Positions 23,153-30,678 of a stretch of 43,651 bases of DNA are shown here, one piece after another. Position 1 is the first letter of the stretch, and each line of letters starts with the position of its first letter. The notes below the pieces were generated by a model that saw only the letters and a program-made list of their open reading frames with translations, was not told the DNA's origin and ran no database searches. The stretch lies in contig CAKUAM010000008.1 in NCBI GenBank assembly GCA_934636305.1, positions 1 to 43,651 on the forward strand, read 5' to 3'. A program made the translations under genes and the position numbers. The stretch comes from an uncultured Oscillospiraceae bacterium. Lineage in GTDB: Bacteria; Bacillota; Clostridia; Oscillospirales; Oscillospiraceae.

Positions 23153-23997
23153 AACGTTCCTCCCATCAATGCGTCATAATTTCCTCCGTCTGAAACAGGC
23201 GTCGGGGAAAACGCTGTCAGACGATCCCTCTTTTCTCCGGTTCCCAGCAGCACGGAGCACCGCGCCGCAAGCAGAAGCCCTGCTGCCGTCCCCACCGCCC
23301 GGTATGGCAGCAGCCGGAAGGCAAGCTGCGGATAGCATGCTTTCAGCCGGAGCATCAGCGCCGCCGGATCCAGCAGCTCCTGGCTGGTGATCCCTGCCTC
23401 CGGCAAAAGCCGCTGCAGGGCTCCCCCCTCCGCAACAAGCACACGCTCGCCCGTCATGGGGTCCTTCAGCGTACATCCGGTGTCCCGCAGCGCACGGATC
23501 TGCGTCCGCCGTCCATCCAGCTGCAGCGTCACTGCTTGGATCTCCCCGCCGCCATGCTGCGCTGTGCAGGCAAACACGGTGTAGCACAGCGCATACACAA
23601 GTCCCGCCAGAAGCAGCAGGCCCAGCATGCTCACCGGATAATACACGCCGCCCGGCAGCACCAGGACCCCTGTTCCAAACACCTGCGCCGCTGCAAAGGC
23701 AGCGCCGGCAAATGCACACGACGCAGCCAGAAACAAGAGCCCTGCGCGCAGCGTCTGCCGCCCCCATCCATATGCCACAAGCACCATGGCCGCAAGACTG
23801 GCCAGCTTCATGGGCACCAGCCGCAAAAAGCCCAGCTGCGGCAGAAGCGCAGCCGCAGCATACGTTCCGCCCAGGCCGGCCGCCGCGATCAGCCGCAGCC
23901 GGCAAAGCTGCCCGCCGCCAAGCTTTGCCCCGCAGACAAGCAGAAGATAATCCACCGCCCCGTTCAACAGCCACGCCTCGTCGGCGTATACCGTCAT
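23149..23997 (-). CDS. spoIIGA: Sporulation sigma-E factor processing peptidase
   Basis: A membrane aspartic protease in the septum that converts pro-sigma-E to active sigma-E once the forespore signals through SpoIIR. The 282-residue protein has about five N-terminal membrane segments (about 1-145) and a cytoplasmic protease domain whose catalytic motif DTGC is at 172-175 within [11 protein letters not shown]. The start at 23997 was chosen because AGGAGGG is 6-7 bases upstream; an alternative ATG two codons earlier sits too close. It overlaps sigE by 4 bases. A terminator separates it from the DUF951 gene, so it should have its own promoter; a TTGTCC/GGACAA palindrome lies just upstream. Confidence 0.94.
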   Translation of the reverse strand: MTVYADEAWLLNGAVDYLLLVCGAKLGGGQLCRLRLIAAAGLGGTYAAAALLPQLGFLRLVPMKLASLAAMVLVAYGWGRQTLRAGLLFLAASCAFAGAAFAAAQVFGTGVLVLPGGVYYPVSMLGLLLLAGLVYALCYTVFACTAQHGGGEIQAVTLQLDGRRTQIRALRDTGCTLKDPMTGERVLVAEGGALQRLLPEAGITSQELLDPAALMLRLKACYPQLAFRLLPYRAVGTAAGLLLAARCSVLLGTGEKRDRLTAFSPTPVSDGGNYDALMGGTL

Positions 23998-24012
23998 GCG
24001 CATCCCTCCTCG

Positions 24013-24028
24013 TTGTCCCCGTGGACAA
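24013..24028. promoter_or_regulatory. Palindrome TTGTCC/GGACAA upstream of spoIIGA
   Basis: TTGTCCCCGTGGACAA is a nearly perfect 16-bp inverted repeat about 6 bases from the spoIIGA ribosome binding site. It could be an operator or a small leader hairpin. Spo0A boxes (TGTCGAA) resemble half of it only loosely. Confidence 0.3.
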
Positions 24029-24045
24029 AGGGTACACCCGCAGCA

Positions 24046-24084
24046 TAAAAAAAGCGGTCGCAATTCCAAATGGAATTGCGGCCG
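24046..24084 (-). terminator. Terminator after the DUF951 gene
   Basis: On the minus strand a 13-bp stem (one G-U) around a 4-base loop is followed by a run of T residues (24046-24053). It separates the rarA/DUF951 transcript from spoIIG. Confidence 0.85.
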
Positions 24085-24111
24085 ATCGTTCGTCATGTTT
24101 TTCCTGGATTG

Positions 24112-24303
24112 TCACACTGGCGTCCCATTGCGCACAATTTGCCGGATACTTTTTTCCGCCTTGCTGCGCGGGATCATCAGCTCATGCCCACACCCGGCGC
24201 AGCGCAGCCGGAAATCCATGCCGCTGCGCAGCACAAGCCACTGTTTGCTGCCGCAGGGGTGCTCTTTTTTCATCACAAGGGTATCGCCTACCTGAACATC
24301 CAT
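24112..24303 (-). CDS. DUF951 family protein (63 aa)
   Basis: A 63-residue cytoplasmic protein with the compact family pattern MDVQVGDTLVMKKEHPCGS at the start, then WLVLRSGMDFRLRCAGCG and LMIPRSKAEK. Three cysteines (HPC, CAGC) could bind zinc. DUF951 proteins are small SH3-like barrels found across Firmicutes, often beside chromosome-maintenance or GTPase genes; function is unknown. It starts 10 bases after the rarA stop on the same strand, with a GAGGG ribosome binding site, and is followed by a terminator, so rarA-DUF951 forms a two-gene operon. Confidence 0.9.
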   Translation of the reverse strand: MDVQVGDTLVMKKEHPCGSKQWLVLRSGMDFRLRCAGCGHELMIPRSKAEKSIRQIVRNGTPV

Positions 24304-24313
24304 ATTGTTTCCC

Positions 24314-25573
24314 TCATTTCTTGATCTCGTCCCAGTAGCGCTTGGCTGCCTGCTCGGTCTTATTATCCCCGTATCTATAATATACGCGGTCCTTGATCGC
24401 ATCCGGCAGATACTGCTGCCGGACCCAGTGGTTGGGATAGCTGTGCGGATAAAGATACCCCTGCTCACGCTCAAAGCCCGCGCCATCGGCATGCACATTC
24501 TGCAGCTCTCTTGGTACAGGGCCCGTTTTCCCCGCCTTGACATCTGCAATTGCCGCGTCAATGGCCATGTAGCCGGAGTTGGATTTCGGCGCTGTCGCCA
24601 GCAAAAGCACCGCATCCGCCAGCGGCAGTCTGGCCTCCGGCAGCCCCAGCTGCAGCGCACTGTCCACACATGCCTTGACAATAGGGATCGCCTGCGGGTA
24701 CGCAAGACCAATATCCTCTGCCGCAGAGCACAGAATCCGGCGGCAGGCTGACGGCAGGTCCCCCGCCTCCAGGAAGCGCGCCAGATAATGCACCGCCGCA
24801 TCCGGGTCGGAGCCGCGGATGGATTTCATCAGCGCCGACAGGTCATCATAGTGGTCGTCCCCGGACTTGTCATACCGCATGGCAGACCGCTGCGATACCT
24901 GTCTGGCATCGTCCATACTCAGGCGCACCACGCCGTCCACCGGCCTCGTTGCCGAATAGAGGAACTCCACCGCATTGAGCGATTTCCGGATATCCCCGCC
25001 GCACGACTGCGCAAGAAACGCTGCAACGCCGTCCTCCGGCTCAACAGTCATGCTGTCTCGCGTCTGCAGATAGGAAAACGCACGCTCCACAGCACGCTGC
25101 GCCTCCGCCGGCTCGACAGGCTTGAACTCAAAGACCGTCGAGCGCGACAAAATGGCATTATAGACGTAAAAATACGGATTTTCCGTTGTAGACGCAATGA
25201 GCGTGATCTTTCCGTTTTCAATATACTCCAGCAGCGTCTGCTGCTGCTTTTTGTTGAAGTACTGAATCTCGTCGAGATACAGCAGTACGCCATTGGGCGC
25301 GAGGAACGTATCGAGCTGAGCGTAAATCTCCTTAATGTCGTTGGAGGATGCGGTTGTCGCATTGAGTTTACATAATTTTCGTTGTGTCTTTTTTGCAATC
25401 AGATTTGCAACCGTCGTCTTTCCCGTGCCGGATGGCCCGTAGAAGATCATATTCGGGACGCTGCCGCTCTCAATGATGCGGCGCAGAAGCCCGTTTTCTC
25501 CAAGAATATGCTGCTGACCGCACACATCGGCCAGCTCCTGCGGACGCAGCGCGTCGGCAAGCGGCTGATACAT
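24314..25573 (-). CDS. rarA: Replication-associated recombination protein A (AAA+ ATPase)
   Basis: RarA (MgsA) is a clamp-loader-like ATPase acting at stalled replication forks. The 419-residue protein shows Walker A GPSGTGKTT (46-54), Walker B LYLDEIQ (98-104), the RarA-type FNKKQQQTLL segment just after, sensor 1 ASTTENP and a C-terminal helical tetramerisation domain ending AKRYWDEIKK. Length is typical. The start at 25573 has a GGGAGG ribosome binding site and a divergent promoter shared with the nth region. It is followed closely by the DUF951 gene. Confidence 0.95.
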   Translation of the reverse strand: MYQPLADALRPQELADVCGQQHILGENGLLRRIIESGSVPNMIFYGPSGTGKTTVANLIAKKTQRKLCKLNATTASSNDIKEIYAQLDTFLAPNGVLLYLDEIQYFNKKQQQTLLEYIENGKITLIASTTENPYFYVYNAILSRSTVFEFKPVEPAEAQRAVERAFSYLQTRDSMTVEPEDGVAAFLAQSCGGDIRKSLNAVEFLYSATRPVDGVVRLSMDDARQVSQRSAMRYDKSGDDHYDDLSALMKSIRGSDPDAAVHYLARFLEAGDLPSACRRILCSAAEDIGLAYPQAIPIVKACVDSALQLGLPEARLPLADAVLLLATAPKSNSGYMAIDAAIADVKAGKTGPVPRELQNVHADGAGFEREQGYLYPHSYPNHWVRQQYLPDAIKDRVYYRYGDNKTEQAAKRYWDEIKK

Positions 25574-25599
25574 CGCATCCGCCTCCCTTCTGCTTCTGT

Positions 25600-25627
25600 A
25601 TTATACCGTCAATGTGCAAAAAAAACA
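25600..25627 (-). promoter_or_regulatory. Sigma-A promoter of rarA
   Basis: On the minus strand TTGTTT (25622-25627) and a perfect TATAAT (25600-25605) are 16 bp apart. Confidence 0.65.
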
Positions 25628-25656
25628 AGCGGCACCATTTCGTTTGCCGCCCGGAT

Positions 25657-25665
25657 ATGGTATAT
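25657..25665 (+). promoter_or_regulatory. Extended -10 promoter of nth
   Basis: TGGTATATT forms an extended -10 (TATATT at 25660-25665), about 30 bases upstream of the nth start. No convincing -35 is present. Confidence 0.5.
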
Positions 25666-25696
25666 TGTAAGAAAAAAAGAAAAGGGGCACCTCTGC

Positions 25697-26332
25697 ATGG
25701 AAACTGGCGAACGCGTAGCCGGCATTCTTGCCGCGCTGAAAAAAGAATACCCGGACAGCGTCTGCGCGCTGCATTATCAGAAGGACTACGAGCTGATGAT
25801 TGCCGTGCGCCTGTCCGCCCAGTGTACCGACGCGCGCGTCAACGTTGTCACGCCGGCGCTTTTCGCCCGCTATCCGACGCTTGATGCGTTTGCTGAGGCC
25901 GACATTGCCGAGGTGGAGAGCTATGTTCACTCCTGCGGGTTCTACAAGCACAAGGCGGAGGATATTGTCCTTGCCTGCCGGATGCTGCGGGACGAATACG
26001 GTGGGAAGGTCCCGGGCACGATGGAGCAGCTTCTCCGCCTGCCTGGCGTGGGCCGGAAAACGGCAAACCTGCTGCTCGGTGATCTATACAAAATGCCGGG
26101 CTCCGTGGTGTGCGACACGCACTGCATCCGCATCTGCGGCCTGCTCGGCCTGTCATCCGGCAAGGATCCTGCCAAGGTCGAGACGCAGCTGCGTGCCATT
26201 CTGCCGCCGGAGGAATCGTCTGATTTCTGCCATCGGATCGTGCTGCACGGCAGAGCCGTCTGCATTGCGCGGCGGCCGGAATGCGGCCGCTGCTGTCTGG
26301 CGCCCTACTGCAAAAGCTTCACCGGAGAATGA
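25697..26332 (+). CDS. nth: Endonuclease III (DNA glycosylase/AP lyase)
   Basis: Removes oxidised pyrimidines from DNA and nicks the abasic site. The 211-residue protein has the helix-hairpin-helix LPGVGRKTANLLL with its catalytic Lys, the catalytic Asp in VVCDTHCIRI, and a C-terminal 4Fe-4S motif C-X6-C-X2-C-X5-C (CIARRPECGRCCLAPYC). Start at 25697 follows AAAGGGGC. It is divergent from rarA and convergent with the CBS-pair gene seven bases downstream. No terminator separates the convergent pair. Confidence 0.95.
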   Translation: METGERVAGILAALKKEYPDSVCALHYQKDYELMIAVRLSAQCTDARVNVVTPALFARYPTLDAFAEADIAEVESYVHSCGFYKHKAEDIVLACRMLRDEYGGKVPGTMEQLLRLPGVGRKTANLLLGDLYKMPGSVVCDTHCIRICGLLGLSSGKDPAKVETQLRAILPPEESSDFCHRIVLHGRAVCIARRPECGRCCLAPYCKSFTGE

Positions 26333-26339
26333 GCTTTTA

Positions 26340-26771
26340 CTAATCCAGCCGGACCAGCGGACTGCAGATCGCGCCCAGGCACTGCGCAGCCTCCATGCCA
26401 TAGCTCCCGCTGCGCGCCAGATCGGCAAGGCAGACAATTCCGCTTAATTTCCCGTTCTGCGTCACCGGCAGCCGGCGCAGCTGCGCGCGCGACATGAGGC
26501 GCGCGGCCCTTGCCGCGTCGTCGCCTGCCTCCACGCACACCACGTTGGAGGACATCACGCTGCGCACGCGCATCTTATCCGCGCTGTGCCCAGCGGCAAT
26601 GCACCGCAGCACCACGTCCCGATCCGTCACCATGCCGCACAGCCGCCCATCCGCTGCCTGCACCGGCAGCGCGCCGAGATTATACCGGCTCATGAGCCGC
26701 GCAGCCGCAGATACCGGCTCCTCCGCGCCGACACTTACCACATGCTTTGTCATACAGTCCTTTACTTTCAT
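26340..26771 (-). CDS. Tandem CBS-domain protein
   Basis: A 143-residue protein made of one CBS pair: first domain about 5-60 (MTKHVVSVGAEEPVSAAARL, GMVTDRDVV), second about 70-125 (VMSSNVVCVEAGDDAARAAR, GIVCLADLA). The DRDVVLR signature is typical of free-standing CBS regulators that bind adenosine nucleotides. The start at 26771 was selected because GGAGGT is 5-6 bases upstream; an ATG four codons earlier overlaps that site. The C-terminal tail adds a short hydrophobic helix. No enzyme is fused, so its target is unknown. Confidence 0.88.
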   Translation of the reverse strand: MKVKDCMTKHVVSVGAEEPVSAAARLMSRYNLGALPVQAADGRLCGMVTDRDVVLRCIAAGHSADKMRVRSVMSSNVVCVEAGDDAARAARLMSRAQLRRLPVTQNGKLSGIVCLADLARSGSYGMEAAQCLGAICSPLVRLD

Positions 26772-26783
26772 CCTGACCTCCAT

Positions 26784-26817
26784 ACAAAAGGCCCCGGCAG
26801 CGAACGCTGCCGGGGCC
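26784..26817 (-). terminator. Terminator of the nfnAB operon
   Basis: A perfect 12-bp GC-rich stem (26790-26801 with 26806-26817) around GAAC is followed on the minus strand by TTTTG. It lies about 42 bases past the nfnB stop. Confidence 0.88.
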
Positions 26818-26859
26818 CGCTTTATGGAAATTGTAACCGGATATACAGGAGCTTAAACC

Positions 26860-28248
26860 TTATGCCTTGCCCTGCAGCTTGCGGTCAATGGCCTCTGCGG
26901 CCTTCTTGCCGGCGCCCATGGCGAGGATGACGGTGGCAGCGCCCGTGACGGCGTCGCCGCCGGCAAAGACGTTCTCACGCGTGGACATTTCGTTCTCGTC
27001 GACGATAATGCCGCCCTTCTTGTTTGTCTCCAGGCCCGGCGTTGTCGAGCGGATCAGCGGGTTCGGGGACGTGCCGAGGGACATGATAACCATGTCGACA
27101 TCCAGCACAAATTCGCTGCCCTCCACAGGGATCGGGCGGCGGCGGCCAGAGGCGTCCGGCTCACCGAGCTCCATCTTGATGCACTTCATACCGCAGACAC
27201 GGCCATCCTCACCGCCGAGGATCTCGGTCGGGTTGGTGAGCGTCAGGAACTCAATGCCTTCTTCCTTGGCGTGGTGCTGCTCCTCCAGTCTTGCCGGCAT
27301 TTCAGCCTCGCCGCGGCGATAGACGATATAAACCTTGTCGGTGCCCATACGCTTGGCGCAGCGCGCAGCGTCCATGGCCACGTTGCCGCCGCCGACAATC
27401 GCAGCAGCCTTGGAGTGCAGAATCGGGGTATCGCTCTCCTCCAGATAGGCCTTCATGAGGTTGATACGGGTCAGATATTCGTTTGCGGAGCAGACGCCCT
27501 TGAGCGACTCGCCCGGAATATGCATGAACATCGGCAGGCCGGCGCCGGAGCCGACAAATACAGCCTTGAAGCCCATCTCGAACAGATCGTCGATGGACAG
27601 AACCTTGCCGATGACCATGTCGGTCATGACCTCGACGCCCTGTGCCTTGAGCTTTTCCACCTCATTGGCGACAATGGACTTCGGCAGACGGAACTCCGGA
27701 ATGCCGTAGACCAGAACGCCGCCGGCGGTATGCAGTGCCTCAAACAAAGATACCTCATAGCCCTTCTTGGCCAGCAGCGACGCGCAGGTCAGGCCGGACG
27801 GGCCGGAACCGACAACTGCGACCTTCATGCCGTTGGATTCGACCTTCTTCGGCATGGCGTTGACGTTCTCGCGGTACCAGTCAGCGACAAAGCGCTCCAG
27901 ACGGCCAATGGCAACCGGCTCTCCCTTGTTGCCGCGGACACACTTGGACTCGCACTGCGTCTCCTGCGGACATACACGGCCGGACAGGGCGGGCAGCGAG
28001 TTGGTATCGGTGATGATTTCATAAGCCTTGGCAAAGTTGCCCTCTGCAACCTCGTGGATGAACTCAGGGATGTGGATGTTGACCGGGCAGCCCTCGACAC
28101 AGTGCGGCTTTTTGCACTGCAGGCAGCGCTGTGCCTCGTTGATGGCCATCTCAGCGGTATAGCCCAGGGTAACTTCCTTAAAGTTTTTATTGCGGACGTT
28201 CGGGTCCTGCTCCGGCATCGGAGTCTTTGTCTGCTGCATGTTTGCCAT
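26860..28248 (-). CDS. nfnB: NADH-dependent ferredoxin:NADP+ oxidoreductase, large subunit (NfnB; GltD-like)
   Basis: With NfnA it couples exergonic NADH:ferredoxin chemistry to NADP+ reduction by flavin-based electron bifurcation. The 462-residue protein belongs to the GltD-like family: N-terminal 4Fe-4S cysteines (C42, C45, C50, C54 and C93, C99, C103), FAD-binding GSGPSG at 147-152, a second dinucleotide motif GGGNVAMD near 287-294, and the C-terminal FAGGDAVTGAATVILAMG. It might be mistaken for glutamate synthase small subunit, but the preceding gene is an NfnA-type flavoprotein, not a glutamate synthase large subunit. The genes are 15 bases apart and share a terminator. Confidence 0.9.
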   Translation of the reverse strand: MANMQQTKTPMPEQDPNVRNKNFKEVTLGYTAEMAINEAQRCLQCKKPHCVEGCPVNIHIPEFIHEVAEGNFAKAYEIITDTNSLPALSGRVCPQETQCESKCVRGNKGEPVAIGRLERFVADWYRENVNAMPKKVESNGMKVAVVGSGPSGLTCASLLAKKGYEVSLFEALHTAGGVLVYGIPEFRLPKSIVANEVEKLKAQGVEVMTDMVIGKVLSIDDLFEMGFKAVFVGSGAGLPMFMHIPGESLKGVCSANEYLTRINLMKAYLEESDTPILHSKAAAIVGGGNVAMDAARCAKRMGTDKVYIVYRRGEAEMPARLEEQHHAKEEGIEFLTLTNPTEILGGEDGRVCGMKCIKMELGEPDASGRRRPIPVEGSEFVLDVDMVIMSLGTSPNPLIRSTTPGLETNKKGGIIVDENEMSTRENVFAGGDAVTGAATVILAMGAGKKAAEAIDRKLQGKA

Positions 28249-28263
28249 GATCGTTCTCTCCCC

Positions 28264-29118
28264 TTACTTGATGAGTTCTTCGCCCAGCTTCTGCATACGA
28301 CAGATGTGGGTCTTGCGTTCTTCAGCTTCTCTCTCACGATACACGCTGTTGCGGCTCATGAGTTCATCATAGTCGACCTGATGGCCGTCAAAGTCCGGGC
28401 CGTCGACGCAGGCGAACTTCACCTCGCCGCCGACCGTCACACGGCAGCCGCCGCACATGCCGGTACCGTCAACCATGATCGGGTTCAGGGAAACGACAGT
28501 CTTGACGCCAAACGGCTCCGTCGTCTTGGAAACAAACTTCATCATCGGGATCGGCCCAATCGCCAGAACCTCGTCATACTGAACACCGGACTCCAGCAGC
28601 TCCTTGAGCTTGACAGTCACGAAGCCATGCTCGCCATAGGAGCCATCATCGGTCATCAGATACAGATGGTCGCTGGCCTGCTTGAACTCGTCCTCCAGGA
28701 TCACGATGTCCTTGTTGCGGAAGCCAACAATGACGTCCGTCTCAACGCCGGCCTCTTTGAATGCCTTGGCAGACGGATAGGCAATCGCGCAGCCAACACC
28801 GCCGCCGACCACGCAGACGCGCTTTTTTCCCTCGACATCCGTAGGCTTGCCCAGCGGGCCAACGAAGTCCTGAATATAATCGCCTGCATTCAGACTGCCG
28901 AGCATCTCGGTAGACAGGCCGACCTTCTGGAAGATGATGGACACGGTGCCCTTTTCGCGGTCATAGCCCGCGATCGTCAGCGGCACACGCTCCGACTTCT
29001 CGTCCACGCGGAAAATGATGAACTGACCGGCCTTTGCCTTCTTGGCAACGAACGGCGCCTCAATTTCCATATACGTGACTGCGGCGTTCAGTTCCTTTTT
29101 GCACACAATTTTGTACAT
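28264..29118 (-). CDS. nfnA: NADH-dependent ferredoxin:NADP+ oxidoreductase, small subunit (NfnA)
   Basis: The NAD(H)-binding partner of NfnB. The 284-residue protein resembles ferredoxin-NADP reductases and PyrK: FAD domain with ERVPLTIA (43-50), NAD domain with VCVVGGGVGCA (101-111), and a C-terminal 2Fe-2S motif MCGGCRVTVGG with C222, C225 and C237. Asp217 in VDGTG just before is the candidate fourth ligand, because known NfnA proteins use an Asp at this cluster. The start at 29118 follows a GAAGGGATGAG ribosome binding site. It is the first gene of the operon and is preceded by a promoter at 29182-29211. Confidence 0.92.
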   Translation of the reverse strand: MYKIVCKKELNAAVTYMEIEAPFVAKKAKAGQFIIFRVDEKSERVPLTIAGYDREKGTVSIIFQKVGLSTEMLGSLNAGDYIQDFVGPLGKPTDVEGKKRVCVVGGGVGCAIAYPSAKAFKEAGVETDVIVGFRNKDIVILEDEFKQASDHLYLMTDDGSYGEHGFVTVKLKELLESGVQYDEVLAIGPIPMMKFVSKTTEPFGVKTVVSLNPIMVDGTGMCGGCRVTVGGEVKFACVDGPDFDGHQVDYDELMSRNSVYREREAEERKTHICRMQKLGEELIK

Positions 29119-29181
29119 AGCTTGCTCATCCCTTCAAAATGAATCAGTAATGAATTTTGCGCTGACAATCCAACGTGTGTT

Positions 29182-29211
29182 AGTATAGCACACTCGATTC
29201 CGCCTTGTAAA
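29182..29211 (-). promoter_or_regulatory. Promoter of nfnAB
   Basis: On the minus strand TTTACA (29206-29211) and TATACT (29182-29187) are 18 bp apart, with TGC before the -10. A second, weaker TTGAAT/TATAAG pair lies further upstream. No canonical Rex operator is visible. Confidence 0.7.
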
Positions 29212-29281
29212 CAGCAAAATCGATAAAAAAGTACCGATATATGCCATCTCTTGAATTAACTTATACCACATTTGACATACA

Positions 29282-30190
29282 TCATTCAAATTCCGAATGA
29301 ATTACGACATCGCCGCAACGTACCTGATTCCAACTGAACCGCGCGGCCAGTGCATCCACGCGCACCGGCGCCGGCTCCGGCTGCAGCCCGGCAAGACAGG
29401 CAAGCTTTCCTACAAGCGCCTCCGGCGTGTACCGCTGCCGCAGCGCACCGAGGTCGAGATCCTTCTCGCGCTTGCTGAGTCTGCGCCCATCCGGCGCAGT
29501 CAGAAGCGGCACATGGCAGTATTCCGGCTCCATCAGGCCAAGCGTCCGCTGCAGCCACCGCTGCCTCGGCGCCGACGGCAGCAAATCGCGTCCGCGCACC
29601 ACCTGCGTCACGCCGCCCGCGGCGTCGTCCGTGACGACGGCCAGCTGATAGGCATACACCCCATCGGAGCGCCGGAGGATAAAATCCCCGCATTCGCGCG
29701 CCAGATCCTGCGTATAGTCCCCCTGTAGCCGGTCCGTTACCGTCACCCGTTCCTCCGGCACGCGCACGCGCCAGGCGGGCCTTCGTGTTTTTTCCGCACG
29801 CTGCGCTGCGGTCAGGTTCCGGCACGTACCGGCGTAGATGTAGGTCCCATCAGAGGCATGCGGCGCAGATGCCGCATGCAGCTCCGCACGTGAGCAGTAG
29901 CACGGATAGACCAGCCCCTGCGCGGCCAGCGCGTCAAACGCCGCACGGTATGCCTCCCCGCGCTGCGACTGCGGCGTCTGCTCCACGTCCCAGTCCAGCC
30001 CCAGCCAGTCAAGATCGCGCTTGAGCTGTTCGGCGTATTCCGGCCGGCAGCGCTCCGGATCCAGATCCTCGATCCGCAGGAGCATTGTCCCATTCTGGCT
30101 GCGCACAGACAGCCACGCCAGCAGTGCAGAAAACAGATTGCCCAGATGCATTCTGCCGCTGGGACTCGGCGCAAACCGCCCGACAACCAT
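29282..30190 (-). CDS. gluQ: Glutamyl-Q tRNA(Asp) synthetase
   Basis: Attaches glutamate to queuosine in tRNA-Asp. It is a paralogue of GltX lacking the anticodon-binding domain, which explains the short 302 residues. The HIGH-type segment is PSPSGRMHLGN (8-18), the KMSKS-equivalent is RRLSKR, and zinc-binding residues are visible as C97-Y-C99 with Y119 and C123. The start at 30190 has AGGAGG upstream. It carries its own promoter at 30220-30246. Classical gltX is present at 13944, so this is not the main GluRS. Confidence 0.92.
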   Translation of the reverse strand: MVVGRFAPSPSGRMHLGNLFSALLAWLSVRSQNGTMLLRIEDLDPERCRPEYAEQLKRDLDWLGLDWDVEQTPQSQRGEAYRAAFDALAAQGLVYPCYCSRAELHAASAPHASDGTYIYAGTCRNLTAAQRAEKTRRPAWRVRVPEERVTVTDRLQGDYTQDLARECGDFILRRSDGVYAYQLAVVTDDAAGGVTQVVRGRDLLPSAPRQRWLQRTLGLMEPEYCHVPLLTAPDGRRLSKREKDLDLGALRQRYTPEALVGKLACLAGLQPEPAPVRVDALAARFSWNQVRCGDVVIHSEFE

Positions 30191-30219
30191 GATTTTTCCT
30201 CCTCATTACAGGGATATAC

Positions 30220-30246
30220 ATTATAAATTATAGCATGCAGTGTCAA
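30220..30246 (-). promoter_or_regulatory. Promoter of gluQ
   Basis: A perfect TTGACA (30241-30246) and TATAAT (30220-30225) on the minus strand are 15 bp apart. A second TATAAT at 30227-30232 is too close to use this -35. Confidence 0.6.
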
Positions 30247-30304
30247 CCGACGAGCGAAAAAATCGCTGGTTAAAAGAATATCTTTAAAATCTGCAGCTTG
30301 GTTC

Positions 30305-30603
30305 TGCCTCCGGCGACCATATCTTTTCCCATGCGTGGGAAAAGATATGGAAGAAAGGGGCGCTTGGGGAACGTCTGGTGCATTCTGCACCTGCGTTCAG
30401 GCGAGCCACTGATATGATAGAGCGCATACCGCACCAACTTACCTCACCGGAGTCTGACTACGCGCCGCCCGTCATTTCGGAATCAAATCTGATAGCAGTT
30501 ACGTTTGAATTGCTGCAGGAAATCCGTCCTGCCAACAAAATTTGTTATGCAGTATGGATTCGTATTGAACTTTCGATCCGCGCGGGAAAGATCCGGGAAA
30601 ACC
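30305..30603 (+). repeat. Dispersed ~300-bp repeat, copy 2
   Basis: Aligns over its length with 2335-2636, with the same order of conserved blocks. Its leading hairpin is CATATCTTTTCCCA pairing with TGGGAAAAGATATG (near 30317-30349), versus a differently sequenced hairpin in copy 1. TGGTGC and GCACCA inverted segments are also kept in both copies. It lies between gluQ and asnB, both on the minus strand, so in copy 2 the element is opposite in orientation to its neighbours. No gene is present. Confidence 0.8.
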
Positions 30604-30627
30604 AAAGGGGCTGCATCGCAAGAGGAG

Positions 30628-30664
30628 AAACAAAACCCAGGAGTGCATTCCATGCACCCCTGGG
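30628..30664 (-). terminator. Terminator of asnB
   Basis: On the minus strand CCCAGGGGTGCA and TGCACTCCTGGG pair with one G-U and are followed by TTTTG. It lies 14 bases past the asnB stop. Confidence 0.85.
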
Positions 30665-30678
30665 CGTTATGTTTGTGT

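Noticed and set aside
26860..28248. Glutamate synthase small subunit (gltD)
   Set aside because: No glutamate synthase large subunit is present, and the coupled upstream gene is an NfnA-type 2Fe-2S flavoprotein, so NfnB is the better call.
27271..29142. 623-codon plus-strand open frame
   Set aside because: It is antisense to nfnA and nfnB and shows no recognisable domains.
29119..29281. Rex operator upstream of nfnA
   Set aside because: Only loose GTTAATTCAA similarity exists; no TTGTTAAnnnnTTAACAA-like inverted repeat is present.
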